Source: Phycisphaerales bacterium (GTDB taxonomy: Bacteria; Planctomycetota; Phycisphaerae; Phycisphaerales; UBA1924). Taken from it: DNA of 64,000 nucleotides. Of this stretch, positions 45,003-54,463 are shown one piece after another. Position 1 is the first letter of the stretch, and each line of letters starts with the position of its first letter. The notes beneath the pieces were generated by a model, which was not told where the DNA came from, did no database searches, and saw only the letters and a program-made list of their open reading frames with translations. Made by a program: the position numbers and the translations under genes. Where the stretch lies: NCBI GenBank assembly GCA_029260265.1, contig JAJDDO010000024.1, forward strand, positions 1 to 64,000. The letters run 5' to 3'.

Positions 45003-45485
45003 CTATGCGCTCGATCCCATGCGGTACTGGTCGGCGAGTTGGGCCGAGCCGAGCATATTGTGCTCGTCGATGTCGAGGGCGATGAGCTCGCCGGTGCGCA
45101 TCGCGGTGTACCCCGGGGCGGACGGGCCGTGGATGAGCAGATCGACCAGACGGCTCATCGTCGGGTTGTGCCCGACAATCGCCAGCGAGAACGAGCCGGT
45201 CGCATCGAGGATGACATCGAGCGCATCGGGCAGCGAGCGGTGCGCCGCGAGCCGATCGTCGGTTTGTGGCGGCTGAGCGAGGTGTTCCCAGATTGGTTTG
45301 GCGGTCTGCTGGGCGCGGGTGTAGGGCGAGGCGAGCACCAATGCTGGGGGTTGGTCGCAAGATGCAAGATACGCGCCGAGTGACTTGCTCTGGTTGTGCC
45401 CCTTGGGCTTGAGCTCACGATCTTCATCGTGTCCGGAGATGGAATCGGAGTGTGCTTTGCCGTGGCGAATGATGTAGAGACGCAT
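45003..45485 (-). CDS. sixA: Phosphohistidine phosphatase SixA
   Basis: 160 residues. The histidine-phosphatase motif RHGKA (about 7-11) and the later VGHNPTM (second His) are as in SixA, the phosphatase that removes phosphate from HPt or PTS His residues. Also LKPKGHNQS and SSPYTRAQQTA-type (ASPYTRAQQTA) sequence. The ATG at 45485 has AGGAG at seven bases; the longer open frame upstream overlaps fluC and is not coding. It follows fluC by two bases, forming one transcript. Confidence 0.9.
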   Translation of the reverse strand: MRLYIIRHGKAHSDSISGHDEDRELKPKGHNQSKSLGAYLASCDQPPALVLASPYTRAQQTAKPIWEHLAQPPQTDDRLAAHRSLPDALDVILDATGSFSLAIVGHNPTMSRLVDLLIHGPSAPGYTAMRTGELIALDIDEHNMLGSAQLADQYRMGSSA

Positions 45486-45487
45486 GG

Positions 45488-45892
45488 TTATGCTCCTGAA
45501 TGGGCGATGGAGTACCCGCTCCATGCCGCGGCGAGCCCGCCGAGCACGCTGATGAGTACATACGCGCCGGCCGAGCCGATGCGTTGTTCTTGGATGAGTT
45601 GGAGTGTTTCCCACCCGAACGCGGAGAAGGTGGTGAACCCGCCGAGCACGCCGACGATGAGGGCGATTCGGATGGTGTCGTGCGATGTGCTTGTGGGGTT
45701 GGTCATCCCCCACGCGACGCCGATGAGCCCGCACCCAAGGATGTTGACCATCAGTGTGGCTACGGGATACATGGTGAGCCAGTGGGATGGCTCAGCTTCT
45801 TCGGGTGCGAGGTTGGCCACGAGCAGCCCGATGCTATAGCGGAGGACCGAACCGATCCCACCACCCAAAAATACCCACAGAAACTTGTTCAT
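45488..45892 (-). CDS. crcB: Fluoride ion channel CrcB/Fluc
   Basis: 134 residues, four membrane helices. Family motifs are GGGIGSVLRY at the start, VNILGCGLIG with the channel Asn, and GGFTTFSAF with the Phe-box/TTFS segment. It forms dual-topology dimers that expel fluoride. No fluoride riboswitch was recognised in the 50-base leader. It is co-transcribed with sixA. Confidence 0.94.
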   Translation of the reverse strand: MNKFLWVFLGGGIGSVLRYSIGLLVANLAPEEAEPSHWLTMYPVATLMVNILGCGLIGVAWGMTNPTSTSHDTIRIALIVGVLGGFTTFSAFGWETLQLIQEQRIGSAGAYVLISVLGGLAAAWSGYSIAHSGA

Positions 45893-45942
45893 TCATGCAC
45901 TCCAGAGCCCTTTGCCTAGAGGAGTGTACCGCCGATGGGTGC

Positions 45943-46812
45943 TCAATACGAGCGTGGTTTTGGCAGATCCAGCCCATCGCGTGTCCAGAGAATCGCCAGA
46001 GGCGTGCGGAGGCGAGGGGGGAGCATCAGGCAGATGAGCATTCGGGCGAACTTGCGGCCGAGCCAGACGCCGAGCCCGAGCGAGATGAGGATGACCAGTG
46101 AACTGATTGCTTGGACACTGATAAAGAGTTGGCGGCTTGCGAGCATTTGGGACGAGTTGAAACCGTTTCCTGATGCAGCAAAGACGAGGAAGCCAATCAA
46201 GAACACGATCGGCGTGAGCGCCAGGATTACAGAACGGCGGCGTGCGCCGAGCATGATGGTGGTCCAGAGCGATCCCCAGATGAAAGCAAGGAGTGACAAG
46301 GTGAGCCAGACCCAGCGAGCTTCTCGATCGATGTATGACCATGCGGGGGTGTGAGAGGCAACGAATGAAGGGTATCTTGAATCTATCCATTCATCGGAGA
46401 ACTTCCAGAAGCCTACACCGTTGGTTTCACCGGTGGTCTCCTCCACCCAACTCGAGTAGTCGGCGTAAATCATCGACGCGTAATCGTAGCTGGCAATATT
46501 CAGCACACCCATCGAAGTTCCAAACATTGAAGCCGTCGTTGCAGCAAGCAACCCCACCAGCAAGATGATCCAGATCGCTGCGAGCAGGAGCTTCCATTTG
46601 CCGATCCATCTGGTCATCGCGGGGTATTCCTGCAGCGAGGCGATCGCGCCGCACTCGGGGCAGCGCACGACGACAAGCTCGTAGTGAGGCTCGCGCATGA
46701 TCTGCTGCCCGAACAGGTTGAAGCTGCACGATGCACACGGGCGATCGGTCGAGATCTGCGAGCCGAGGTGCTCCATTTTGGATGCGGGGTCAATGGGCGG
46801 TTGGTCGGGCAT
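45943..46812 (-). CDS. Zinc-ribbon membrane protein, unknown function (A)
   Basis: 289 residues. N-terminal CASC (about 26-29) and CPEC (about 51-54) form a CxxC-CxxC zinc ribbon. Membrane helices follow at about 72-95 (LLLAAIWIILLVGLLAATTA), then a large loop and three more helices in the C-terminal half. AGGATG precedes the ATG, inside the end of the neighbouring gene, which it overlaps by 23 bases. It resembles that neighbour in layout, so the two are probably diverged paralogues acting together. No family assigned. Confidence 0.75.
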   Translation of the reverse strand: MPDQPPIDPASKMEHLGSQISTDRPCASCSFNLFGQQIMREPHYELVVVRCPECGAIASLQEYPAMTRWIGKWKLLLAAIWIILLVGLLAATTASMFGTSMGVLNIASYDYASMIYADYSSWVEETTGETNGVGFWKFSDEWIDSRYPSFVASHTPAWSYIDREARWVWLTLSLLAFIWGSLWTTIMLGARRRSVILALTPIVFLIGFLVFAASGNGFNSSQMLASRQLFISVQAISSLVILISLGLGVWLGRKFARMLICLMLPPRLRTPLAILWTRDGLDLPKPRSY

Positions 46813-47533
46813 GATTCATCCTGTGCTTGCGGAGGTTGCGTCTGCGTTTGTGTGCTTTGGCGGTGTATTGGCGGAGCCAGATCTTCCGGGCGCGGGCGCC
46901 GATCGGGAGCCCTATAGCAAAGAACGGCAAGGTAGAGAGCAGGTACACGGTGAGGGCGACGAGCTCGCCGGGGGAGCCGAGTTGCAGCATGCTCTTTGGA
47001 TACGCACCCTGCTCAATCAGATAAATCAGGTAGACGATAGTGAGCGTGGACACGACCATCGCATACCAGATGAGAACTGCGGGCACGAGCCGCAGGTGCC
47101 CGAGGGCGCTGCGCATCCACACGCCTGCGCCGATACTGATCACGATGAGCATGACATAGACGGTCCGGATGATGTCGGTGTCGTCGGCAAAGGCTGAATC
47201 CTCGAATGCTCCGCTCATCTGATCGGTGAAGATGAACCTGAGCACCGCCGCGGCGGTTGCAGGAGTGGGAGAATCTTCGGCGAAGGCGAATAGAGTCATC
47301 GAGCTTATCCCGACAAGCAGCGAGAGCATGAGGGACTGGACAATGAGGACAATACCCGTTCGCAGGGACGCCTTGAACTGGCGGATGCCAACCTCGATCC
47401 CGGGCTTGTGGCGTGTGCACGCGGTCTCACACTTCGGGCAGATCACCACCGCGAGCCCGTAGCGGGGGTCTGGCGGGGCCTTGATCCAGCTCAAGTCGTG
47501 CCCGCACGAGTTGCAGATGTGTGATCTGGGCAT
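46790..47533 (-). CDS. Zinc-ribbon membrane protein, unknown function (B)
   Basis: 247 residues. CNSC (7-10) and CPKC (about 33-36) form a zinc ribbon, followed by about four membrane helices (IVLIVQSLMLSLLVGISS; VYVMLIVISIGAGVWM; VLIWYAMVVSTLTIVYLIY; LVALTVYLLSTLPFFAIGL) and a strongly basic C-terminus (KAHKRRRNLRKHR). The start lies beside the near-palindrome CTATCGAGATAG. It is first of a two-gene unit with protein A. Unknown function. Confidence 0.75.
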   Translation of the reverse strand: MPRSHICNSCGHDLSWIKAPPDPRYGLAVVICPKCETACTRHKPGIEVGIRQFKASLRTGIVLIVQSLMLSLLVGISSMTLFAFAEDSPTPATAAAVLRFIFTDQMSGAFEDSAFADDTDIIRTVYVMLIVISIGAGVWMRSALGHLRLVPAVLIWYAMVVSTLTIVYLIYLIEQGAYPKSMLQLGSPGELVALTVYLLSTLPFFAIGLPIGARARKIWLRQYTAKAHKRRRNLRKHRMNHARPTAH

Positions 47534-47655
47534 CTATCGAGATAGTACGGGGGAACGGGTTGGGAGTTTCACCCATTGGGGTTGACTCTTGGGGCATTGG
47601 TGTATTTCCTGTACCTCCGCTCGGGGATGGGCGGAGGAGTTCTTGGCAACTGAAC

Positions 47656-48597
47656 ATGGGAATGAAAATGAAAAATGCACACCGAATCCGTCTGACCACC
47701 ACCATGCTCGCGATTGCTGCGGGTTCGATGATTTCATCGGCCGCGATTGCTGATGAGACCGACGCGCTGGCCCGGCTCGAAGCTGCACGCCAGGCGTTCG
47801 AGACGGCGCGGGCAGAGTTGATCGCGGCCCAAGAAGAGGCGGCCCAGTATAATGGTGTCGAGGCAACCGACACCTCGGTGCCCGCTGCCCCCGCTCAGCC
47901 CGAGGCTGAAGAAACTCCGATCCCCGATCCAACCTCGTGGCAGGATGGATGGGAGTTTTCTGCGGTGGTCGGGCTCAACGGCGCAACCGGGAACAACGAG
48001 AACTTCTCGGCGCGGGCCGAGATCTCCGGCGAGCGATTCACCTCCAAATACGAGACCACCGCGGGGCTTTCCTATGTCTACGGCAACTCGGCCGGCACGG
48101 TGAACACCTCGCACGGCGAAGCCCATATCCGCAACGATTGGCTGACCGATTCCAAGTGGCGTTACTTTGCCCAGGGCAAGTACGAGTATGACGAGTTCCA
48201 GGCATGGAACCATCGGCTCAGCGTCGCCGGCGGTGTTGGGTATGAGATCATCAAAGACGACAAGCAGACCCTGATCGGGCGAGCCGGTCTTGGTGCGTCG
48301 TACGAGTTCGGCGGCAACGGCGACGAAGAGATCGTCCCCGAAGGCTTGCTCGGGCTCGACTGGGATTACAAGTTCTCGGAAAACACGACCTTCAAGGCAT
48401 CGACAACGATCTTCCCAAGCTTTGATGACGCCGGCGAGTTCCGGATGGTCAACTCTGCCGGTGTGGAGGTGGTGATGGACAAAGAGCGAGGCATGACGCT
48501 GAACACGGGCTTTGAGCACCGCCATGATTCGATGCCGGGGGCGGGGATCAAGAAGAACGACCTTGATTACTACATGGGGCTCGGCTGGAAGTTCTGA
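47656..48597 (+). CDS. DUF481 (YdiY-like) outer-membrane protein
   Basis: About 313 residues from the ATG at 47656 (ATGs six and twelve bases on are also possible). A signal peptide ends near AAIADE, followed by a helical stretch (LARLEAARQAFETARAELI) and a short linker. A DUF481 beta-barrel then begins FSAVVGLNGATGNNEN and ends MGLGWKF with the C-terminal Phe typical of outer-membrane barrels. The family is described as salt-induced outer-membrane proteins; the precise role is unknown. Its own terminator follows. Confidence 0.85.
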   Translation: MGMKMKNAHRIRLTTTMLAIAAGSMISSAAIADETDALARLEAARQAFETARAELIAAQEEAAQYNGVEATDTSVPAAPAQPEAEETPIPDPTSWQDGWEFSAVVGLNGATGNNENFSARAEISGERFTSKYETTAGLSYVYGNSAGTVNTSHGEAHIRNDWLTDSKWRYFAQGKYEYDEFQAWNHRLSVAGGVGYEIIKDDKQTLIGRAGLGASYEFGGNGDEEIVPEGLLGLDWDYKFSENTTFKASTTIFPSFDDAGEFRMVNSAGVEVVMDKERGMTLNTGFEHRHDSMPGAGIKKNDLDYYMGLGWKF

Positions 48598-48626
48598 GTT
48601 GAGCGCATCAGTTTGATTCACCAAGA

Positions 48627-48650
48627 GCGACCGATTGGTCGTTTTTTTTA
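48627..48650 (+). terminator. Rho-independent terminator of the DUF481 gene
   Basis: GCGACC-GATT-GGTCGT stem-loop followed by eight T, 30 bases after the stop. Confidence 0.9.
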
Positions 48651-48712
48651 TAGCCGCATTCGGGGTAGGGGATATTCTGAGAGAGTCGGGCGAGTGAGCA
48701 CGAGCATTGTGA

Positions 48713-49240
48713 TCAGGCTCTGGATAAGGTATGTTTCGACTGCTTGCGAGAAGCAAGAACTATTGGCAGTGCGCCGAAAACATACGCGAGATTCCATACC
48801 GATATAGCGAGTAGTTTCTCATTCCTGCTCTCAAGCCGATGAAGAAACATGGTGATTCCGATGGTTGCAGCTCCGGCTGCGATGAAAGGCAGCCAAGAGC
48901 GCCAGGCAAGGCCGACAAGAGTGCCAGAAACAAGAAGCGGGAATCCAGTGGCGGTGAGCCGGATAGCAAGCATCGAAGCGGTTGGCCCAAACCAATCCGC
49001 GAAATAACCACTCGTGAGGATACCAAACCCAAAGAGTACCCATGAAATTAGAACTGATGATGCTGCCCATCCGAGAACCAAAACATCCGCAAATCGCGGC
49101 TCTCTGTAGGCTAGTTTGAGAAGTACAAGATGCAAGAGAATGAAAACAACCGCCTGGATTGGAAGCACATACCATTGATAGGCTATGAATGAGATCATTC
49201 CAAATGGTGCTTTCCGACTAGATGTGCCATTCGTTTCCAT
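48713..49240 (-). CDS. Small integral membrane protein, unknown function
   Basis: About 175 residues with about five membrane helices (for example WYVLPIQAVVFILLHLVLL, WAASSVLISWVLFGFGIL, LPFIAAGAATIGITMFLH). The ATG at 49240 has GAGG upstream and overlaps the mqnE end by 23 bases, so it is probably translationally coupled to mqnE. An ATG at 49198 is the alternative. AT content is higher than in its neighbours. No family recognised. Confidence 0.65.
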   Translation of the reverse strand: METNGTSSRKAPFGMISFIAYQWYVLPIQAVVFILLHLVLLKLAYREPRFADVLVLGWAASSVLISWVLFGFGILTSGYFADWFGPTASMLAIRLTATGFPLLVSGTLVGLAWRSWLPFIAAGAATIGITMFLHRLESRNEKLLAISVWNLAYVFGALPIVLASRKQSKHTLSRA

Positions 49241-50519
49241 TCCGCACAACCTCTCGGTACAGGGTGTCGCGTTCGACCGGGACGAACCCAGCTTCGGTGA
49301 TCGCCTTTTGCAGATCGAGCACGGTGGTTTCTTGGTGCGTGTGTTCACCCACGGCTTTGGTGATGTCGTACCACACAACCGTGCCGTCGATGTCGTCGGC
49401 GCCGGCTTCGAGCATGAGTTGGGCCATCGGCAGGGTCTGCATGATCCAGAACGCCTTGACATGTGGGAAGTTGTCGAGCATGAGTCGGGTGATGGCGATG
49501 GTGCGGAGGTTCTCAAGCCCCGACGGACCCGGGAGTGATTCGAGGTCGGACCCATCGGGGAAGAACGGCAGCGGGGTGATGGTCTGGTAGTACCCGCCTC
49601 GCTCGCTCATCGCGGGGGTCGGGAGCTGCGCATCGTCGCGGTTGAGGGTGACGACGGGTGCGGTGATCTGTTGGGCTTCGGGGATGCCCTCGGCGATGTA
49701 CGCGGACGGATCGCCCTCGTACCCGATCCGGGCGAGGGCCTGGTCCTGCGATCGACGCAGGATCTCCATATGACGCAAGCGTTCGTCGCGTTTGTCGACA
49801 TGCCCGTACAGCATGGTGCAGTTGGTGTTGAGCCCGAGCTCGTGGGCGACGAGGTGGACATCGAGCCATTCGTGTGCGCCGATTTTGTTTTTGAATGCTT
49901 CCTTGTGCACGCGGTCGTCGAAGACCTCGGCCCCGCCACCGGGCAATGACCCGAGCCCGGCAGCGATGAGTTTTTCGAGCACCCAGCGGACGCCGGATTT
50001 GATGTCGTCGCGTTTGTAGACCTTGGCGATACGCGCGAGGTGGACGAGCTCGACCGCGGTGAATGCCTTGAGGTGAATATCGGGGGCGGTCTCGCGGAGG
50101 GCGGAGAGCATGTCGGTGTAGTAGTCGAAAGGAAGATAAGGATGAAGCCCGCCGACGATGTGCATTTCGGTTGCGCCGGATTCGATGCCCTTGCGTGCTT
50201 CGTCTTTGATGTAGTCTATAGAGCGGGTGTACTCGCCGGGTTCGCCGCGTTTGCGGTAGAACTCGCAGAACTTGCACGAGAGTGCGCAGACATTGGAGTA
50301 GTTGAGGTGGCGGTTGATGTTGTAGTAGGCTTTGTCGCCGTGCATGCGTCGGCGGACAAGGTCGGCGAGTTCGATGACGGACCAGATATCATTGGTTGCG
50401 TAGAGCACCGCCCCGTCGTCGAGCGAGAGTCGTTCGCCCGCGAGGACTTTGGCGCGGATGGGATCCAGAGCCGAATCGGCGTGGGCGTGCAGCGGTTTGG
50501 TTGGTTGGAGGGTGGTCAT
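49218..50519 (-). CDS. mqnE: Aminofutalosine synthase MqnE (radical SAM)
   Basis: 433 residues. The radical SAM cluster motif CALSCKFC (CX3CX2C) follows NRHLNYSNV, and HIVGGLHPYLPFDYY and SLPGGGAEVFDDRV are characteristic of MqnE/MqnC. MqnE joins SAM to 3-[(1-carboxyvinyl)oxy]benzoate to make aminofutalosine in the futalosine route to menaquinone. Compared with the usual about 370-390 residues there is an insertion of about 45 residues after ITAPVV (LNRDDAQLPTPAMSERGG...). No other mqn gene is in the window. It is divergent from the sulfotransferase gene. Confidence 0.9.
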   Translation of the reverse strand: MTTLQPTKPLHAHADSALDPIRAKVLAGERLSLDDGAVLYATNDIWSVIELADLVRRRMHGDKAYYNINRHLNYSNVCALSCKFCEFYRKRGEPGEYTRSIDYIKDEARKGIESGATEMHIVGGLHPYLPFDYYTDMLSALRETAPDIHLKAFTAVELVHLARIAKVYKRDDIKSGVRWVLEKLIAAGLGSLPGGGAEVFDDRVHKEAFKNKIGAHEWLDVHLVAHELGLNTNCTMLYGHVDKRDERLRHMEILRRSQDQALARIGYEGDPSAYIAEGIPEAQQITAPVVTLNRDDAQLPTPAMSERGGYYQTITPLPFFPDGSDLESLPGPSGLENLRTIAITRLMLDNFPHVKAFWIMQTLPMAQLMLEAGADDIDGTVVWYDITKAVGEHTHQETTVLDLQKAITEAGFVPVERDTLYREVVRNGNEWHI

Positions 50520-50691
50520 TGGCAGATTTTAGGTGCGGTTTGAGGCGGAATCGACGATGTTTCACAAAATAGTGAAAACTGAATCCGATGCCGGTGACTC
50601 AGGTGCGCCGCTCGCACCGCCGAGGAGTAGATTGGGGGCGTATTGTCGCTCTGTGGATGATCGCACGCCAACCAAACGCCATTCGATCGCG

Positions 50692-52284
50692 ATGCCGACT
50701 GCCCACCTGATGGCGCTGGCGCCGCTTGATATCTGGATCCGGCTTCTGATCTCGGCGCGGGGGGTGCACCCGCGGTATTGGTTGCGTGCGGCATTTATTT
50801 TGTTTACATCATTTATCGGGATGGCGTGCTGCGTGCATGAACGCCTGGTCATGCTCCCGATTCGGTTGATCAAGTTTGGGCGTGATGCGGTGTTTGATCA
50901 TCCGCCCGGCGTGGTGATTGTGGTGGGGTACTACCGATCGGGAACGACACATCTGCACAACTTGCTGAGCTGTGATCGGCGGGTGGTGACGCCGAGGTGG
51001 TACCAGGCGCTCGGGCCGCAGGGGTTTTGGTTCGGGTGGTCGCTGATCCGTGTGATGCTCGTGCCGTTTTTGTCGAGCACCCGCCCGCAGGACGGCGTTG
51101 CGTTTGGTCCTGAATGGCCGGCGGAAGATGACTTTGCGTTGTGCAACTGGGGGCTGTGCTCAACATTGCCGGGGAGGTTTGTTTTTCCTTCTCGATGGGA
51201 TCGGTGGTCGCGGTGGAACACGCTCGATGGGCTGAGCGATCGTCAGCGAAGCCGATGGCGATCGTTGACGGCGATGTTCTGCTGGAAGACCACACGCGGG
51301 AGGTCAAATCGCGTGCTGGTGCTCAAAACACCGAGCCATTCGTCCAAGATTGCGGAGCTTGATCGGTTGTTCAACGGGCGTGCACGATTTGTGCACATTG
51401 CGCGCGATCCGGTAAAAGTGATCGATTCGAATGTGAATATGCACCTACAGCTTCGGCCTCACCTGCTCGAAGACCCGCCGGGGGCGCAGGAGATCCGTCA
51501 GCGGATTGTTGAGGAATATGAGCAGATCGAGACTCGCTGCTCGGCTGAGCTTGAAAAAATCGACGATGCCCGCAAGGTGTTCGTGCACCACGCCGAGCTT
51601 GTCAACGATCCGCTTGCGGTGCTCGGTGAGGTGTACGCATCGATCGGGATCCCCCATGACGAGCATGCACGCGATTGTGCCGCGGAGTACCTGCACGAGA
51701 TCGGTGAGTACCGCACGCCGAGCTCGAAAAAATCGCAGCAACTCGGCGAGCCGACGGAACAAGAACACGATTGGTGCGCACGATTCGCGTCGATGCGCGG
51801 TCTGCATACGCCCCCGCGCCCGAGTGTGAACCTCCCCGAGTATGTGCCAACGCACGCGGAGGGTTCGCTCCTGCGGGGGATGATCGGGGCGATGGTTGGT
51901 GCGGCGGTCTTCGCGGGGCTTTGGATCGGATTCTTCGCGATCAACCATGCCCTCAATCCTGATTCGCACACGCGGGTTGATCAGCTGGTCTGGCTGATGG
52001 GCGCAGCGGTTGGGCTCGTGGGTTTGCGGGCGGGTCGGCGTGGGTCGAGGTCTCTGGGGATGGTTTGCGTGCTTTGGGTTGCGGTTGCTTGGGTCGCGGT
52101 GATCTACATGTCGGGGTCGATTTACTGGGACCACGGCAGCGGCGGATGGAACACGGTCAAGCACAACTTCAAGGGGGTCTGGTACGGGGTGAACGCTTCC
52201 TCGGTGCGGATCTATGGCATCCTCGCGATGATCACGGCTTACAAGCACGGCTCACGCACGGGCCCAAATCCACCAGGGCGATGA
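50692..52284 (+). CDS. Sulfotransferase-family protein with C-terminal membrane helices
   Basis: About 530 residues from the ATG at 50692; sequence upstream in frame has unbiased third positions and is probably leader. The PAPS-binding 5'-loop [13 protein letters not shown] (about 82-94) and the 3'-phosphate segment [14 protein letters not shown] are those of the Sulfotransfer_3/tyrosylprotein-type family. An N-terminal amphipathic region may sit at the membrane. At least three hydrophobic segments close the protein ([48 protein letters not shown]), so it is membrane-anchored. The substrate is unknown; sulfation of a surface glycan is a plausible inference. Confidence 0.8.
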   Translation: MPTAHLMALAPLDIWIRLLISARGVHPRYWLRAAFILFTSFIGMACCVHERLVMLPIRLIKFGRDAVFDHPPGVVIVVGYYRSGTTHLHNLLSCDRRVVTPRWYQALGPQGFWFGWSLIRVMLVPFLSSTRPQDGVAFGPEWPAEDDFALCNWGLCSTLPGRFVFPSRWDRWSRWNTLDGLSDRQRSRWRSLTAMFCWKTTRGRSNRVLVLKTPSHSSKIAELDRLFNGRARFVHIARDPVKVIDSNVNMHLQLRPHLLEDPPGAQEIRQRIVEEYEQIETRCSAELEKIDDARKVFVHHAELVNDPLAVLGEVYASIGIPHDEHARDCAAEYLHEIGEYRTPSSKKSQQLGEPTEQEHDWCARFASMRGLHTPPRPSVNLPEYVPTHAEGSLLRGMIGAMVGAAVFAGLWIGFFAINHALNPDSHTRVDQLVWLMGAAVGLVGLRAGRRGSRSLGMVCVLWVAVAWVAVIYMSGSIYWDHGSGGWNTVKHNFKGVWYGVNASSVRIYGILAMITAYKHGSRTGPNPPGR

Positions 52285-52450
52285 AAGTGATCGAGGCGGC
52301 AACCTGCCACTTCGGCAGTTCTTGGGGCTTTCGGCAGCGCAGAACCAGCAGAACCCTCCGGTTTGCCCGTTGGCGGGGGTTGGCACGGAGCCAGATCAGC
52401 TGGAGATTGGCACACGGGTTGCAAAAGTAACCAATGAAATCAATATCAAC

Positions 52451-52478
52451 ACGCCCCGAGCAACTGATCGTGGGGCGT
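52451..52478 (+). other. Inverted repeat in dnaK leader
   Basis: ACGCCCC (52451-52457) and GGGGCGT (52472-52478) enclose a 14-base loop, 20 bases before the dnaK start. It may be a leader structure or thermosensor-like element. No CIRCE operator is seen in the 214-base gap. Confidence 0.35.
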
Positions 52479-52498
52479 TCAGTAGAAGGAGCCAAACA

Positions 52499-54403
52499 AT
52501 GGGCAAAATCATCGGAATCGACCTCGGAACCACCAACTCGGTCGTCGCAGTCATGGAAGGCGACGCGCCAAAGGTGCTCATCAACTCTTCGGGCAACCGC
52601 ACCACGCCATCCGTCATCGGATTTACCGATAAGGGCGAGCGGCTGGTTGGCCAGCAGGCCAAGCATCAGCAGGTCACCAACCCCAAGAACACCGTGTTTT
52701 CAATCAAGCGTTTCATGGGTCGTCGTCACAGTGAGGTCAGCTCGGAAGAGAAGTTGGTCCCCTATGAGATCACCGGCGGATCGGATGACTTTGTCAAAGT
52801 CAAAATCCGCGATGAGGAATACACCCCTCAGCAGATCTCGGCCATGCTTCTCGGTGAGCTTAAGCGGACCGCAGAGGATTACCTTGGCGAGCGTGTGACC
52901 GAAGCGGTCATCACCGTGCCGGCGTACTTCAATGACGCCCAACGCCAGGCGACCAAAGACGCCGGAGAAATCGCAGGGCTGACCGTCAAGCGGATTATCA
53001 ATGAGCCAACCGCCGCGGCACTCGCGTACGGGCTCGAAAAACAGGCAAACGAGAAGATCGCGGTCTTTGACCTCGGCGGCGGTACATTCGATGTGTCGAT
53101 CCTTGATGTCGGTGACGGCGTGTTCGAGGTGCTCTCGACCAACGGCGATACGCACCTCGGCGGCGACGACTGGGACCAGCGTCTCATCGATTTTATCGCA
53201 GAAGAGTTCCGCAAGACTGAGGGTGTTGATCTCACCGCTGACGCGATGGCGATGCAGCGACTCAAGGAAGCCGCGGAGAAGGCCAAGATCGAGCTTTCAA
53301 GCTCGCAAGAGACCACGATCAACCTGCCATTCATCACCGCAACCGACAGCGGGCCCAAGCATCTCCAGCAGACACTGAGCCGATCCAAGTTTGAGACGCT
53401 CTGTGATGATCTGTTCGAGCGTGTGAAGGCGCCGTGTGTCAACGCGATCAAGGATGCAGGGATCGATCTGAGCAAGATCGACGAGATCGTGCTCGTCGGT
53501 GGCTCGACCCGCATGCCCAAGGTGCAAGAGATCGCCAAGGAAATCTTTGGCAAGGATCCGAACAAGTCTGTCAACCCCGACGAGGTCGTCGCGATCGGTG
53601 CGGCGGTTCAGGGCGGCGTGCTCTCCGGTGATGTCAAGGATGTGCTCCTGCTCGATGTGACTCCGTTGTCGCTGGGTGTGGAAGTCAACGGCGGCGTGAT
53701 GCACAAGCAGATCGAACGCAACACCACCATCCCAACAAGCAAGAAGGAAACCTTCTCGACGGCTGCGGACAACCAGCCGAGTGTGCAGATCCATGTCCTG
53801 CAAGGCGAGCGTGAGTTTGCCAAGGATAACCGCACGCTTGGTATGTTCGAGCTCGCGGATATCCCACCGGCCCCGCGTGGCACGCCTCAGATTGAGGTCG
53901 AGTTCGCGCTCGATGCCAACGGGATCCTGCATGTGACCGCGACCGACAAGGGCACGGGCAAGAAGGCGGACATCCGCATCGAGAACTCGGGCGGGCTTGA
54001 TTCCGCCGAGATTGACAAGATGAAAGCCGACGCCGAGGCGCACGCCGAGGAAGACAAGAAGCGCCGCGAGCTGGTTGATCTGAAGAACCGTGCCGATGGC
54101 ACCGTGGCGCAGGTCCGCAAGTCGCTCGAAGAGCACGGCGAGAAGGTCTCGCCGGAAGTCCGCTCAAAGATCGAGAGCGCTCTTTCCGATCTGGAGACCA
54201 AGGTCAAGGATGATTCAGCGAGTGTTGAATCGGTGGAGGCCGGGTTGAAAGAGCTGGAGAGTGCTTCGATGGAACTCGGCAAGGTCGTGTATGAGCAGGC
54301 CGCTGCAGAACAAGCCGCTGCAGGCGGCGGCGAGCAAGCACCGGAAGGCGCTTCGGGTTCCGACGATGTGATCGACGCGGACTTTGAGGTCAAAGACGAT
54401 TAG
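52499..54403 (+). CDS. dnaK: Chaperone protein DnaK (Hsp70)
   Basis: 634 residues. The ATG at 52499 has AAGGAG upstream and gives the canonical start [13 protein letters not shown]. The ATPase domain shows [42 protein letters not shown] and [11 protein letters not shown]; the linker is [13 protein letters not shown], followed by the substrate domain and an Ala/Gly/Gln-rich tail ending in EVKDD. It folds and refolds proteins with DnaJ and GrpE, neither of which is adjacent. The upstream gap holds an inverted repeat and no HrcA site. Confidence 0.98.
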   Translation: MGKIIGIDLGTTNSVVAVMEGDAPKVLINSSGNRTTPSVIGFTDKGERLVGQQAKHQQVTNPKNTVFSIKRFMGRRHSEVSSEEKLVPYEITGGSDDFVKVKIRDEEYTPQQISAMLLGELKRTAEDYLGERVTEAVITVPAYFNDAQRQATKDAGEIAGLTVKRIINEPTAAALAYGLEKQANEKIAVFDLGGGTFDVSILDVGDGVFEVLSTNGDTHLGGDDWDQRLIDFIAEEFRKTEGVDLTADAMAMQRLKEAAEKAKIELSSSQETTINLPFITATDSGPKHLQQTLSRSKFETLCDDLFERVKAPCVNAIKDAGIDLSKIDEIVLVGGSTRMPKVQEIAKEIFGKDPNKSVNPDEVVAIGAAVQGGVLSGDVKDVLLLDVTPLSLGVEVNGGVMHKQIERNTTIPTSKKETFSTAADNQPSVQIHVLQGEREFAKDNRTLGMFELADIPPAPRGTPQIEVEFALDANGILHVTATDKGTGKKADIRIENSGGLDSAEIDKMKADAEAHAEEDKKRRELVDLKNRADGTVAQVRKSLEEHGEKVSPEVRSKIESALSDLETKVKDDSASVESVEAGLKELESASMELGKVVYEQAAAEQAAAGGGEQAPEGASGSDDVIDADFEVKDD

Positions 54404-54428
54404 TCCGGATCGGTGAATATGAAACACA

Positions 54429-54455
54429 AGCCCCGCATTCGTGCGGGGCTTTTTC
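54429..54455 (+). terminator. Terminator of dnaK
   Basis: AGCCCCGCA-TTCG-TGCGGGGCT followed by a T run, 26 bases after the dnaK stop and just before the end of the convergent rdgB gene. Confidence 0.93.
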
Positions 54456-54463
54456 GTTCTTGG

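Noticed and set aside
45486-45734. Longer sixA reading frame
   Set aside because: The extra N-terminus is Arg/His-rich shadow of crcB; the ATG at 45485 has AGGAG and gives the family start.
45893-45942. Fluoride riboswitch before crcB
   Set aside because: The 50-base leader does not contain the conserved pseudoknot elements.
52285-52498. CIRCE (HrcA) operator before dnaK
   Set aside because: No TTAGCACTC-N9-GAGTGCTAA-like sequence; only the unrelated GC-rich inverted repeat.
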